From: Rhodobacter sp. | GTDB taxonomy: Bacteria; Pseudomonadota; Alphaproteobacteria; Rhodobacterales; Rhodobacteraceae | NCBI GenBank assembly: GCA_020637515.1 | Contig: JACKKG010000001.1 | Coordinates: 2,634,501-2,698,500 of the forward strand | Reading direction: 5' to 3' | DNA length: 64,000 bases | In this document: in pieces, positions 16,916 to 26,202 of the stretch | Position numbering within the stretch: the first letter of the stretch is position 1 | Layout: the number at the start of each line of letters is the position of its first letter | The notes under the pieces: model-generated | Seen by the model: only the letters and a program-made list of their open reading frames with translations | The model's database searches: none | What the model was told of the DNA's origin: nothing | Translations under genes and position numbers: made by a program

Positions 16916-19835
16916 GCATCCGCCCTCCCTCTGGATCGAAGAACACCGGGTCGCAGATCTCGACCAGCACGCGGTGGCCGCGCAACCCGTCGTCCAGCCG
17001 GATCACCTGCCCGTGGCGGCTGCGACCGTCCTTGACGAAGCCCAGCCCCAGCCAGCACCCCAGCGTCGGCGAGGGCGCGACCGAGGTGACATAGCCCTGG
17101 TTGTTCTCGCGCGTGGCCAGGTCGCGTTCGTTGTAGAGATGCGCGCCCGCGCTCAGCACCTCGCCCTGGTTGACGGGCATCAGCCCCACCAGCTGCTCGC
17201 GCCCGGGTTCGGTCAGGCCGGGGCGCTGCGCCGCCGCCTTGCCGATGCAGTCCTTCTTGGCCGAGACCATCTTTCCCAGCCCCACGTCGTCGGCCGTCAC
17301 CCGGCCGTGGATCTCGGCGTGGGTGATGAACCCCTTTTCGACGCGCAGGACGTTCAGCGCCTCCATCCCATAGGCGCATCCGCCCTGGGCATGGACCGCG
17401 TTGAGCAAGGCCTCGAACAGCGAGGCTCCATAGCGCGTCGGCACCGCGATCTCGTAGCCTTCCTCGCCCGAGAACGAGATGCGGAACAACCGCGCCCCGA
17501 TCCCGCCCAGCCGGATCGCCGTGCAGCCCATGAACGGCAGATCGGCGTCGATCCCCAGCGCGGCCAGCACGGCGCGGGCTTTCGGCCCGGCCAACGCGAA
17601 CTGCGCCCAGGATTCCGTCACCGAGATCATCCGCACGTCCCAATCGGCGCAGAACGCCTGGTGCACGAAGTCGAGGTGCCGCATCACCGGCCCGGCGGCG
17701 GCGGTGGTGGTGGTGACCAGAAAATGATCCGCGGCCAGTCGCGCGCAGGTGCCGTCATCCATGACGAACCCGTCCTCGCGCAGCATCAGCCCGTAGCGCA
17801 CGCGCCCCGGCTTCAGCGTGGACATGGTGTTGGTATAGACGAAATCGAGGAACCGCGCGGCGTCGGCGCCCTGCACGTCGATCTTGCCCAGCGTGGACAC
17901 GTCGCAGGTGCCGACCGCCTCGCGGACCTGAAGAACCTCGCGGTCACAGGCGGTGCGCCAGTCGGCTTCTCCGGCGCGCGGGAAATAGCTGGGCCGATAC
18001 CACAGCCCGGCCTCGATCATCGGCGCGCCCATCGCCCGCGATTTCGCGTCCGAGGTCATCAGCCGCCGCGGCGCAAACCCCTCGCCCCGGCCGCCCGCGC
18101 CCATCGCCGCGATCGACACCGGGACAAAGGGCGGGCGGTAGGTCGTGGTGCCGGTCGCCGCAATCCCCTGCCCCGTGGCGTCGGCCAGCACCGCCAGCGC
18201 CGCCACGTTCGACGACTTGCCCTGATCGGGCGCCATGCCCTGCGTCGTGTAGCGTTTCATGTGCTCGACGCTGGAATAGCCCTCCTGCGCCGCCAGCCGC
18301 ACGTCCTTGGTGGTCACGTCGTTGGCAAAGTCCAGCCAGGCGCGCCCGCCCGCGTCCACCGCCCACAGGGGCGCGATGGCATAGGGCGTATCCTCGGCCT
18401 CGGGCACGGGGGTCTTCTTCGCGCGCAGCTTGAGGTCGCGCAGCGCCTCGGCCGCGGCCTCGGCGCCATCGGCCAGACAGGCGGCGGTGGAAAACCGCCC
18501 GCGCGCCGCGCCCGCGACGCCGAGGCCGGGCACCATCCCCGGCCGGGGCACAAAGGCGGCGATGTCCGCGTCCCAGTCGGGGCGGCCGTTCATGTGGCAG
18601 GTCAGGTGCAGCGTCGGATTCCAGCCGCCGGCCAGCGCCAGCGTCCGCGCCGCGATGACCGAGGTGCCGCCCGAATGCGTCACCGCGACGTCGCGCAACC
18701 CGTGGCGGCCGCGTGTGCCGGTGACGCTGGCCTGCGCATAGACGGGGAAATCCTCGGTCACGGGGATCGCGCGAGGATCGACATAGGCCGCGACTTCGAT
18801 CCCCTGGGCGGTCAGGTGCCGCGCCGTCGCCAGGCCCGAGTCGTTGTTCGAGAAGATCACCACCTTGCCCGGGTTCACGCCCCATTTCGCGACATGCGAC
18901 ACCAGCCCCGAGGCCAGCATCACCCCCGGGCGGTCGTTGTCGGGGTGCGCGATCGGGCGCTCCAGCGCGCCGGCGGCCAGGATCGCGCGCCGGGCGACGA
19001 TGCGCCAGAAGCATTCGCGCGGCAACTCGCCCGGGGCCGCCACATGCAGGCCCACCCGTTCCAGAGCGCCAAAGGTGCCGTCGTCATAGGCGCCGGTGAC
19101 GGTGGTGCGGGTCATCAGCCGCACATTGGGCATCGCCGCCAGTTCCGCCACCGTCGCGGCGGCCCAGTCGGGTCCGGCCATTCCGCCGACCACGGGCTGG
19201 TCGGACAGAAGCCGCCCGCCCATCCGCACGTCCTCGTCGGCCAGAATCACGTCGGCGCCGGCGCGCGCGGCGGTCAGCGCCGCCATCAGCCCCGCAGGCC
19301 CCGCACCGATCACCAGCAGGTCGCAGTGCGCCCAGGCTTTTTCATAGACCGACACATCGTGATGCCCCGACAGGCTGCCCAGGCCCGCAGCCCGCCGGAT
19401 CGCGGGTTCATAGAGCTTTTCCCAGAAGGCGCGCGGCCACATGAAGGTCTTGTAATAGAATCCCGCGCTGAAGAACGGTGCGAGCCAGTCGTTCACCGCC
19501 AGCGCATCGTGGCGCAGGCTGCCCAGACGGTTCTGGCTGCGCGCGGTCAGCCCCTCGTGGATCTCTTGCACGGTGGCGCGAACATTGGGGGTCTGCTGCG
19601 AGCCTTCCAGCACCTCGACCAGGGCCGAGGGTTCCTCGGACCCGGCGGTCATGGGGCCACGCGGGCGGTGATATTTGAACGACCGCGCCATCAGCCGCTG
19701 CCCGTTCGCCAGCAGGGCCGAGGCCAGCGTGTCGCCGTGAAATCCCGAATGCTCGACCCCGTCAAAGGTAAACCGCACTGGCCGCGCGCGGTCGATCAGC
19801 AGGCCCTTGCCGGGGATGCGATGCGACTGGCTCAT
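16908..19835 (-). CDS. soxA: sarcosine oxidase alpha subunit
   Basis: 975 residues from the ATG at 19835, which overlaps the soxD stop (ATGA). The N-terminus has a 2Fe-2S-ferredoxin-like segment (FDGVEHSGFHGDTLASALLA). A Rossmann NAD-binding domain follows (VIGAGPAGLMAALTAARAGADV), then an FAD/NAD(P)-binding middle part and a C-terminal GcvT-like tetrahydrofolate domain from about residue 600. The complex demethylates sarcosine to glycine, giving 5,10-methylene-THF and H2O2. The order B-D-A-G is canonical. Confidence 0.93.
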   Translation of the reverse strand: MSQSHRIPGKGLLIDRARPVRFTFDGVEHSGFHGDTLASALLANGQRLMARSFKYHRPRGPMTAGSEEPSALVEVLEGSQQTPNVRATVQEIHEGLTARSQNRLGSLRHDALAVNDWLAPFFSAGFYYKTFMWPRAFWEKLYEPAIRRAAGLGSLSGHHDVSVYEKAWAHCDLLVIGAGPAGLMAALTAARAGADVILADEDVRMGGRLLSDQPVVGGMAGPDWAAATVAELAAMPNVRLMTRTTVTGAYDDGTFGALERVGLHVAAPGELPRECFWRIVARRAILAAGALERPIAHPDNDRPGVMLASGLVSHVAKWGVNPGKVVIFSNNDSGLATARHLTAQGIEVAAYVDPRAIPVTEDFPVYAQASVTGTRGRHGLRDVAVTHSGGTSVIAARTLALAGGWNPTLHLTCHMNGRPDWDADIAAFVPRPGMVPGLGVAGAARGRFSTAACLADGAEAAAEALRDLKLRAKKTPVPEAEDTPYAIAPLWAVDAGGRAWLDFANDVTTKDVRLAAQEGYSSVEHMKRYTTQGMAPDQGKSSNVAALAVLADATGQGIAATGTTTYRPPFVPVSIAAMGAGGRGEGFAPRRLMTSDAKSRAMGAPMIEAGLWYRPSYFPRAGEADWRTACDREVLQVREAVGTCDVSTLGKIDVQGADAARFLDFVYTNTMSTLKPGRVRYGLMLREDGFVMDDGTCARLAADHFLVTTTTAAAGPVMRHLDFVHQAFCADWDVRMISVTESWAQFALAGPKARAVLAALGIDADLPFMGCTAIRLGGIGARLFRISFSGEEGYEIAVPTRYGASLFEALLNAVHAQGGCAYGMEALNVLRVEKGFITHAEIHGRVTADDVGLGKMVSAKKDCIGKAAAQRPGLTEPGREQLVGLMPVNQGEVLSAGAHLYNERDLATRENNQGYVTSVAPSPTLGCWLGLGFVKDGRSRHGQVIRLDDGLRGHRVLVEICDPVFFDPEGGRMRG

Positions 19836-20122
19836 GATTGCGCCCCGGTTCCGGCCACGGTGGGCGCGGCGCGCGACGCCACGGCCCGCGCCGACACGAT
19901 GGCATGGGTCACGGTGTTGCGCGTGACCTGAACCCAGGTCTGGCAGGGGTCGTGATACCACAGGTCGCGCGTCTCGCCGGCCGGGTTGTCGCGCAGGTGC
20001 AGATAGGCGTCCCAGGCATCAAGGCCCGCATCCTCGGCGGGCCGGTCCAGGAACACCGCGGCACCGGAATAGGTGAACTCGCGCCGGTCGCGGGGGCCGC
20101 AGCACGGGCAGGGAATGCGCAT
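19832..20122 (-). CDS. soxD: sarcosine oxidase delta subunit
   Basis: 96 residues. The N-terminal cysteine cluster MRIPCPCCGPRD and the later YHDPCQTWVQV supply the Zn ligands of SoxD. The central GAAVFLDRP and AWDAYLHLRDNPAGE segments are typical. It caps the heterotetramer. It lies between soxB (79-base gap) and soxA (4-base overlap). Confidence 0.92.
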   Translation of the reverse strand: MRIPCPCCGPRDRREFTYSGAAVFLDRPAEDAGLDAWDAYLHLRDNPAGETRDLWYHDPCQTWVQVTRNTVTHAIVSARAVASRAAPTVAGTGAQS

Positions 20123-20201
20123 CGGGTCTGTCTCCCTTCGGGAGGCGGCGCCTGGACCGGGCCAGCGGGCCGCCTGTCGTTTCAGCTCGGACTGGCGCGG
20201 A

Positions 20202-21455
20202 TCAGTGCAGGTTGTGCTGCGCGCCGGTGCCCTCTTCGTCCATCAGTCCACGGCCGGTGCGGAACCGGTCCAGCCGGAAGCGCCCGGCCACCGGATGCGG
20301 GGCGCCGGTCGCCATCAGATGCGCCAGGCACCAGCCCGAAGCCGGCACCGCCTTGAACCCGCCATAGTTCCAGCCCGTGTTCACGAACAGCCCGTCAACC
20401 GGCGTCGTGTCGATGATCGGCGAGCCGTCGGGCGACATGTCCATGATCCCGCCCCAACTGCGCAGAAGCCTGGCGCGGCCGATCATCGGCATCAGCGTCA
20501 TGCCCGCCTCCATGACATGTTCGACCATCGGCAGATTGCCGCGCGCCGCATACGAGGCGTAGAAATCCAGATCGCCGCCGAACACCAGCCCGCCCTTGTC
20601 CGACTGGCTGATGTAGAAATGCCCCATGCCGAAGCTGATGACATGGTCGATGACGGGCTTCAGCCCCTCGGTGACAAAGGCTTGCAGGACATGGCTTTCG
20701 ATCGGCAGACGCATCCCCGCCATCGCCGCCACCTGACCCGAGCGCCCGGCGACCACCATCGCGACCTTCTTCGCGCGGATGGCGCCGCGCGTGGTCTGCA
20801 CGCCCGTCACGCGGCCGTTCTGGATGTCGATCCCCGTGACCTCGCAATTCTGGATCAGATCGACGCCCAATCGGTCCGCGCCACGCGCATAGCCCCAGGC
20901 CACCGCGTCATGGCGCGCCGTCCCACCGCGCGGATGATAGAGCCCGCCGTAGATCGGAAAGCGCGTCTGCTCGAAATCGAGATACGGAAGCAGCCGGCGC
21001 ACCGCGTCGCGGTCCATCAGCACCGCGTCGTCGCCCTGCGCCAGCATCGCGTTGCCGCGCCGCGCAAAGGCATCGCGCTGACCGTCCGAGTGGAACAGGT
21101 TGATGAGCCCGCGCTGCGAATGCATGACGTTGTAGTTGAGCTCGCGTTCCAGCCCCTCCCACAGTTTCAGCGAGTGGCTGTAGAATTCGCTGTTGCCCGG
21201 CAGGAAATAGTTCGCCCGCACGATCGTGGTGTTGCGCCCGACATTGCCGCCGCCCAGGTAACCCTTTTCCAGGACCGCGATGTTTCTGAGCCCGTGGTTC
21301 TTTGCCAGGTAATAGGCCGTGGACAGGCCGTGCCCGCCGCCACCGATGATGACGATGTCATAGGCCGGTTTCGGATCGGGCCGGCGCCAGGCCGGTGTCC
21401 AGCCCTTGTTGCCGCCCAGCCCCTGAGTGAAGACGCGAAAGCCGCTGTAGCGCAT
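20202..21455 (-). CDS. soxB: sarcosine oxidase beta subunit
   Basis: 417 residues from the ATG at 21455; an upstream in-frame start would add an unlikely leader. The dinucleotide-binding motif is IVIIGGGGHGLSTAYYLAKN near residues 32-51. The start (RYSGFRVFTQGLGGNKGW) and the end (STP-type FAD domain with GGFKAVPASGWCLAHLM) match SoxB, which binds noncovalent FAD and carries the covalent FMN. First gene of the operon. Confidence 0.93.
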   Translation of the reverse strand: MRYSGFRVFTQGLGGNKGWTPAWRRPDPKPAYDIVIIGGGGHGLSTAYYLAKNHGLRNIAVLEKGYLGGGNVGRNTTIVRANYFLPGNSEFYSHSLKLWEGLERELNYNVMHSQRGLINLFHSDGQRDAFARRGNAMLAQGDDAVLMDRDAVRRLLPYLDFEQTRFPIYGGLYHPRGGTARHDAVAWGYARGADRLGVDLIQNCEVTGIDIQNGRVTGVQTTRGAIRAKKVAMVVAGRSGQVAAMAGMRLPIESHVLQAFVTEGLKPVIDHVISFGMGHFYISQSDKGGLVFGGDLDFYASYAARGNLPMVEHVMEAGMTLMPMIGRARLLRSWGGIMDMSPDGSPIIDTTPVDGLFVNTGWNYGGFKAVPASGWCLAHLMATGAPHPVAGRFRLDRFRTGRGLMDEEGTGAQHNLH

Positions 21456-21510
21456 TCTCAGCCCCTTGTTGCGCCTATAGACAATCCTGTCCAGAGAGCA
21501 AAGACAAGCC

Positions 21511-21960
21511 TCAATTCGACAGTCCCGTGCCGATTGCCGCGCCGTGCTCGCCCGCGCAGCGGCCATGGTCGGCCAGGCTCTCGATCACCCGGCAGGTTTC
21601 GACCGCGGCGCCGTCGCAGGCCTCGGTCATGCGCCGCAATTCGCCGCGCAGGGCGGTCAGCGCGGCAATGCGGGCCTCGACCGCCCGCAGGTGCCGCCGC
21701 GCCAACGAATCGGCGGCGGCGCAGGATCGGTGCGGCTGATCCTGAAGATCCAGCAGGTCGGTGATATCTTCCAGCGCGAACCCCAGGTCGCGGGCGTGCC
21801 GGATGAAGGTCAGCCGCGCCACCGTGCCCGGGTCATAGAGCCGTCGGTTGCCCTCGGTGCGGGGCGGCGCGGGCAAAAGACCGCGGTCCTCGTAAAAGCG
21901 GATGGTCGTCACCTTGACGCCGCTGGCGCGGGCGGCCTCACCGATGGTCAGGTCCTTCAT
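21511..21960 (-). CDS. MerR-family transcriptional regulator (metal-sensing type)
   Basis: 149 residues from the ATG at 21960. The N-terminal MerR HTH reads MKDLTIGEAARASGVKVTTI followed by FYEDRGLL. After the dimerisation helix there are cysteines in SCAAADSLA, EACDG, ETCRVI and GRCAGEHG, like the metal loop of ZntR/CadR/PbrR proteins. It is divergent from a cation transporter. The intergenic region carries a 19-base-spacer promoter with a dyad, the arrangement MerR proteins activate by DNA untwisting. The metal (Zn, Cd, Co or Pb) cannot be told by eye. Confidence 0.85.
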   Translation of the reverse strand: MKDLTIGEAARASGVKVTTIRFYEDRGLLPAPPRTEGNRRLYDPGTVARLTFIRHARDLGFALEDITDLLDLQDQPHRSCAAADSLARRHLRAVEARIAALTALRGELRRMTEACDGAAVETCRVIESLADHGRCAGEHGAAIGTGLSN

Positions 21961-21967
21961 GGGGGGG

Positions 21968-21998
21968 TTGCTCCTCCAGCCACTGTAGATGTTAGACC
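21968..21998 (+). promoter_or_regulatory. MerR-type promoter with 19-bp spacer for the cation transporter
   Basis: TTGCTC (21968-21973), a 19-base spacer, then TAGACC (21993-21998). The spacer holds an imperfect dyad, CTCCAG-CCA-CTGTAG (21974-21988, one mismatch). Over-long 19-20 bp spacers with a central dyad are the hallmark of promoters controlled by MerR-family activators. Confidence 0.65.
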
Positions 21999-22074
21999 CC
22001 GAGTCGCGCCACGGCAAGACCCGCGCGCGGGCCTCGCCAGGGCCCCGCACCAGCGAAGGACACAGGAGACCCCG

Positions 22075-22695
22075 ATGCCTCACGACCACGACCACGATTT
22101 CGATGGGGCGAGCCCCGCCTATCGCCGCGCACTGATCGCGGTGCTCGTGCTGAACGGCGGGTTGTTTCTGGTCGAGATGACGGCCGGCGCGCTGGCCGGC
22201 AGCCGCGCCCTGCAAGCCGACGCGCTGGATTTCGGCGCCGATGCCCTGACCTATTCGCTGTCGCTCGCGGTGATCGGCCGCAGCCTGCGGTTGCGGGCGC
22301 GCATCGCACAACTCAAGGGGCTGTCGCTGGCGGCGATGGGGTTGACGATCCTGGGCCTCGCAATCCATGACGCGCTGGCGCCCGGCCTGCCCCGCGCCCA
22401 GGTGATGGGCGCTGTCGGCCTGGCCGCGCTGGCGGCGAACGTGGCCTCGGTCCTGATCCTGATGCGCTGGCGCGACGGCGACGCGAACGTGCGCTCGGTC
22501 TGGCTGTGCTCGCGCAACGACGCGATCGGCAACATCGCCGTGATGGGCGCGGCGGCGCTGGTCGCACTGACCGGCTCGGGCTGGCCCGATCTGGTCACCG
22601 CCATCGCCATGGCCGGACTGTTCCTGTCCTCGTCCCTGCAGATCCTGCGCCGCGCGGGGCACGAGATCGACACCCCGCATTCGCACCCTCACTGA
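22075..22695 (+). CDS. cation efflux (CDF-like) transporter, short form
   Basis: 206 residues from the ATG at 22075 (GGAG-type site upstream in caggagacccc). His/Asp-rich N-terminus (HDHDHDFD) and about six helices. Metal-site residues fit QADALDFGADALTYSL in the second helix and CSRNDAIGNIAVM in the fifth. The C-terminus ends HSHPH. It lacks the cytoplasmic C-terminal domain of full-length CDF proteins (about 300 aa). The divergent MerR regulator supports metal efflux as its job. Confidence 0.82.
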   Translation: MPHDHDHDFDGASPAYRRALIAVLVLNGGLFLVEMTAGALAGSRALQADALDFGADALTYSLSLAVIGRSLRLRARIAQLKGLSLAAMGLTILGLAIHDALAPGLPRAQVMGAVGLAALAANVASVLILMRWRDGDANVRSVWLCSRNDAIGNIAVMGAAALVALTGSGWPDLVTAIAMAGLFLSSSLQILRRAGHEIDTPHSHPH

Positions 22696-22781
22696 CCGCC
22701 CGCACCGGCCACCCGCACTGACCACCCGCTCCGGCCGCCGACCGGGGCGCGCCGCCAGCCCGGGGGCCCGCGCGACCGCGC

Positions 22782-22818
22782 GGCGGCGCCGGGGGGCTCG
22801 ATGCCCCCCGGCGCCGCC
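22782..22818 (+). terminator. perfect 15-bp hairpin upstream of typA
   Basis: GGCGGCGCCGGGGGG, a 7-base loop, then CCCCCCGGCGCCGCC, the longest perfect stem I see in the window. It lies about 90 bases after the transporter stop and 118 bases before typA. No T-tract follows. It could end the transporter mRNA or structure the typA leader. Confidence 0.45.
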
Positions 22819-22936
22819 CCCTCGCCCACCCGAACCACCGGGTTTTCGCCCGCAATCCCGCCCCGCCCCGCCATGCCGACTCGCCAAACGGCAATTCCTG
22901 TTGTATGCGCGGCAGCGCAGCAATCAGGACAGCCTT

Positions 22937-24757
22937 ATGGACCTTCGCAACATCGCCATCATCGCGCACGTCGACCACGGGAAGACGACGCTGGTGGATG
23001 AGCTTCTCAAACAATCCGGCGTCTATCGCGAGGGTCAGGCCGTGACCGAACGGGCGATGGATTCGAACGATCTGGAACGCGAGCGCGGGATCACCATCCT
23101 GGCCAAGGCGACCTCGGTCGAATGGAAAGGCGCGCGCATCAACATCGTCGATACCCCCGGCCACGCCGATTTCGGCGGCGAGGTCGAGCGCATCCTCAGC
23201 ATGGTGGACGGCGTCTGCCTGCTGGTCGATGCGGCCGAGGGTCCGATGCCCCAGACCAAGTTCGTCACCTCCAAGGCGCTGGCGCTGGGCCTCAAGCCGA
23301 TCGTCGTCCTGAACAAGGTGGACAAGCCGGCGGCCGAACCCGACCGCGCGCTCAACGAGGTGTTCGACCTGTTCGCCAACCTCGGCGCCTCGGACGAGCA
23401 GCTGGATTTCCCCGTGCTCTATGCCTCGGGCATCAACGGCTGGGCGGACGAGGATCTGGACGGCCCGCGCAAGGACATGTCGGCGCTCTTCGGCATGGTG
23501 ATGCGCCATGTCGAGCCGCCGAAACAGATCGCCGCCGCCAACGAACCCTTCCGCATGCTGGCGACGACGCTGGGCGCCGACCCGTTCATCGGCCGGATCC
23601 TGACGGGCCGGGTCGAGGCCGGCACCCTCAAGGTCGGCGAAACGCTCAAGGCCCTCAGCCGCAAGGGCGAGCGGATCGAACAGTTCCGCGTGACCAAGAT
23701 CCTGGCCTTCCGCGGCCTGGGACAGCAGCCCATCGACGAGGCCGTCGCCGGCGACATCGTCACCATCGCCGGCATGACCAAGGCCACCGTCGCCGACACG
23801 TTGTGCGACCTCTCGGTCGATGCCGCGATCCCCGCGCAACCCATCGATCCGCCGACGATCTCGGTCACCTTCGGCATCAATGACAGCCCGCTGGCCGGCC
23901 GCGACGGCAACAAGGTGCAGTCGCGCGTGATCCGCGAACGGCTGATGAAGGAAGCGGAATCGAACGTCGCCATCAAGATCGAGGACACCCCGGGCGGCGA
24001 GGCTTTCGTGGTCTCGGGGCGCGGCGAATTGCAGATGGGCGTGCTGATCGAGAACATGCGCCGCGAGGGGTTCGAACTGTCGATCTCGCGCCCGCGGGTG
24101 ATCTTCCGCGAGGAAAACGGCGAGCGCCTGGAACCCGTCGAAGAGGTCATCATCGACGTCGATGACGAATACGCGGGCGCGGTGATCGAAAAGCTGACGG
24201 GCCCGCGCAAGGGCGACCTGACCGAGATGAAGCCTGCCGGCACGGGCAAGACGCGCATCGTCGCGCATGTGCCCTCGCGCGGGTTGATCGGCTATCAGGG
24301 CGAATTCATGACCGACACGCGCGGCACCGGCGTTCTGAACCGCATCTTCCACGACTGGGTGCCTTACAAGGGGCCGATCCAGGGCCGCCGCCAGGGCGTG
24401 CTGATCTCGATGGAGAACGGCGTGTCCGTCGCCTATGCGCTGTGGAACCTGGAAGATCGCGGTCGCATGTTCATCGGCGCGCAAGAGCAGCTCTATGTCG
24501 GCATGATCATCGGCGAGCATTCGCGCGACAACGATCTGGAAGTGAACCCGATCAAGGGCAAGAAGCTGACCAACGTCCGTGCCTCGGGCACGGACGAGGC
24601 CGTGCGCCTGACGCCTCCGGTCATCATGTCGCTGGAACAGGCGATCGCCTATATCGACGACGACGAACTGGTCGAGGTCACGCCCAAGTCGATCCGCCTG
24701 CGCAAACGCTATCTCGATCCGCACGAGCGCAAGCGCATGGCCAAGGCCGAGGCCTGA
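22937..24757 (+). CDS. typA: translational GTPase TypA/BipA
   Basis: 606 residues from the ATG at 22937, giving the family N-terminus MDLRNIAIIAHVDHGKTTLV. G1 is AHVDHGKT, the switch II region is DTPGHADFGGEVERIL and G4 is LNKVDKP. EF-G-like domains III and V follow, then the BipA-specific C-terminus (SRDNDLEVNPIKGKKLTN). TypA binds the ribosome and helps 50S assembly under stress or cold. It converges on the DAO-type oxidase, 4 bases away. Confidence 0.95.
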   Translation: MDLRNIAIIAHVDHGKTTLVDELLKQSGVYREGQAVTERAMDSNDLERERGITILAKATSVEWKGARINIVDTPGHADFGGEVERILSMVDGVCLLVDAAEGPMPQTKFVTSKALALGLKPIVVLNKVDKPAAEPDRALNEVFDLFANLGASDEQLDFPVLYASGINGWADEDLDGPRKDMSALFGMVMRHVEPPKQIAAANEPFRMLATTLGADPFIGRILTGRVEAGTLKVGETLKALSRKGERIEQFRVTKILAFRGLGQQPIDEAVAGDIVTIAGMTKATVADTLCDLSVDAAIPAQPIDPPTISVTFGINDSPLAGRDGNKVQSRVIRERLMKEAESNVAIKIEDTPGGEAFVVSGRGELQMGVLIENMRREGFELSISRPRVIFREENGERLEPVEEVIIDVDDEYAGAVIEKLTGPRKGDLTEMKPAGTGKTRIVAHVPSRGLIGYQGEFMTDTRGTGVLNRIFHDWVPYKGPIQGRRQGVLISMENGVSVAYALWNLEDRGRMFIGAQEQLYVGMIIGEHSRDNDLEVNPIKGKKLTNVRASGTDEAVRLTPPVIMSLEQAIAYIDDDELVEVTPKSIRLRKRYLDPHERKRMAKAEA

Positions 24758-24761
24758 CCCC

Positions 24762-26015
24762 TCAGCGGCGCTGGTCCACGAGATGCAGCGCCGCCGCCCC
24801 CAGCCGGATGCCCAGCCCCCTGAACGCGCGCAGCGGATCGGGGCGCGCGGGCTCCAGCGGCACGCCCGATCCCTGCCCCAGCGCCGCCAGCGCCAGTTCG
24901 CGCCCCAGAACCGTGCCCGGTGCGATGCCGCGCCCGTTGAAGCCGGTGATGCCGTAAGCGCCCTCGCCCGCCATGACCAGCCTTGGCAACGCGTCCGGCG
25001 TGGTGCCGATGCGCCCGAACCAGCGATGCGCGAAACGCTGCCCCGCCAACTGCGGGAACAGCCGGACCATCTGCCGCCGCGCCCAGGCCTCGTGCACCGC
25101 CGCGTCTGCGGCCCCCAGCCAGCCAACCGAGCCGATGATGAACCGCCCCGCCGCGTCCAGCCGGAACGAGGTCAGCACCTGCGCGGTGTCCCAGGCCCCC
25201 TCGCCGCCCGGCAGGATCGTTTCGCGCAGCGCCTCGGGCAAGGGATCGGTGGCGCAGTTGAAATAGGGCAGCACCGCCAGCGCGGGGTTCGCGGCCGGCC
25301 CCTGGCCATAGGCGTTGCCCGCCCAGATCACGCGCGGCGCGCGCACCGTGCCGCCCGGCACGCTCAGCACCCAGTCGTCGCCCGCGCGGCGCGCGTCGGT
25401 GACGGGGCTCGGCGCATGGATCGCGGCCCCCGCCGCCAGCGCCGCGCGCGCCAGCCCCCGGGCATAGGCCAAGGGCTGCACCGTGCCCGCACGGGGATCG
25501 AACAGCGCCCCCCGATACCGCCCCGAACCCACCCGCGCGCGCGTCTCGCCGGCATCCAGCATCCGCACCGCGACCTGTCGCGCCTGCCATTGGCGCGCAC
25601 GCTCCGCCAACGCGGCCAGGCCCTTGGCGTCGGGCGCGCAATGCAGGGTGCCGACCGGCCGCGCCTCGCAGGCGATCGCATGCTTGTCGATCAGCGCCCA
25701 GACCGCCGCCGGCGCCTGGGCCAGCAACCCCGGCAAGGGATTGCCCGGCGGCAAGGCGGCCTCGACCGTATCGGGCATGATCCACAAGCCCGCGTTCACC
25801 AGCCCGACGTTGCGCCCCGAACCGCCCGCGCCGATCCCCAGCGCCTCCAGCACAACCACCCGCGCCCCGGACTCGGCCGCGCTCAGCGCCGCCGAAAGCC
25901 CGGTGTAGCCCGCGCCGACAATGACCAGATCGGCCCCCACGGCACCGCTCAACGGCGACAGGTCGGGCGAAGGGGATGCGGTGTCGGCCCAAAGGCCAGG
26001 GGTGTCGAGGGTCAT
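24762..26015 (-). CDS. FAD-dependent amine oxidoreductase (DAO family, PuuB-like)
   Basis: 417 residues from the ATG at 26015. FAD-binding Rossmann motif IVGAGYTGLSAALSAAE (about 32-48) and a C-terminal DAO-type GITGFNGRGIAPGTVLGREL. This layout fits the gamma-glutamylputrescine oxidase/glycine oxidase group. A GlnA-like gamma-glutamylamide synthetase at 1.3 kb could supply such a substrate, but the two are 22 kb apart, so the pathway link is only a guess. Upstream lies the second double-hairpin repeat, which belongs to the 3' end of purF. Confidence 0.78.
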   Translation of the reverse strand: MTLDTPGLWADTASPSPDLSPLSGAVGADLVIVGAGYTGLSAALSAAESGARVVVLEALGIGAGGSGRNVGLVNAGLWIMPDTVEAALPPGNPLPGLLAQAPAAVWALIDKHAIACEARPVGTLHCAPDAKGLAALAERARQWQARQVAVRMLDAGETRARVGSGRYRGALFDPRAGTVQPLAYARGLARAALAAGAAIHAPSPVTDARRAGDDWVLSVPGGTVRAPRVIWAGNAYGQGPAANPALAVLPYFNCATDPLPEALRETILPGGEGAWDTAQVLTSFRLDAAGRFIIGSVGWLGAADAAVHEAWARRQMVRLFPQLAGQRFAHRWFGRIGTTPDALPRLVMAGEGAYGITGFNGRGIAPGTVLGRELALAALGQGSGVPLEPARPDPLRAFRGLGIRLGAAALHLVDQRR

Positions 26016-26103
26016 GCGGGCTCCATGGGCACGGGGCCTGACCCTGTTCCGCGCGCGCATCGCCGTCAAGGGCCCGCGAACCCGCCCTGTGCCGGTCTGC
26101 CGT

Positions 26104-26190
26104 CCATCATCTTGTGAAAAATACGCACGGGGATTTTCAAGGGGGGCGTGCCCCCCTTGAAGCGGGGGTGCGGGGGCGGCAGCCCCCGCC
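26104..26190 (-). repeat. double-hairpin intergenic repeat, copy 2 (3' end of purF)
   Basis: Read on the minus strand, it has the same order as copy 1: hairpin A GCGGGGG/CCCCCGC (26170-26189), hairpin B TTCAAGGGGGG/CCCCCCTTGAA (26136-26161) and a tail ending ACAAGATGATGG (26104-26115). It differs from copy 1 mainly in the hairpin B loop and a few tail bases. It begins 13 bases after the purF stop codon. Confidence 0.75.
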
Positions 26191-26202
26191 GCCGCCAGTC
26201 GC

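Noticed and set aside
16893..19931. 1012-residue open frame on the plus strand
   Set aside because: It lies antisense to soxA, whose product is clearly recognised. The antisense product is rich in His, Arg, Gln and Pro with no domain, which is expected from high-GC third positions.
16403..21455. Reading soxA/B/D/G as sulfur-oxidation Sox genes because an sHdr locus is present
   Set aside because: The domains are FAD/GcvT-type sarcosine oxidase subunits in the order B-D-A-G. No SoxXYZ or thiosulfate-oxidation protein is encoded here.
21474..21501. TTGCTC-16-TATAGG promoter for soxB on the minus strand
   Set aside because: It would start transcription only about 12 bases before the soxB ATG, inside the ribosome site. 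The match is weak, so it is not listed as a feature.
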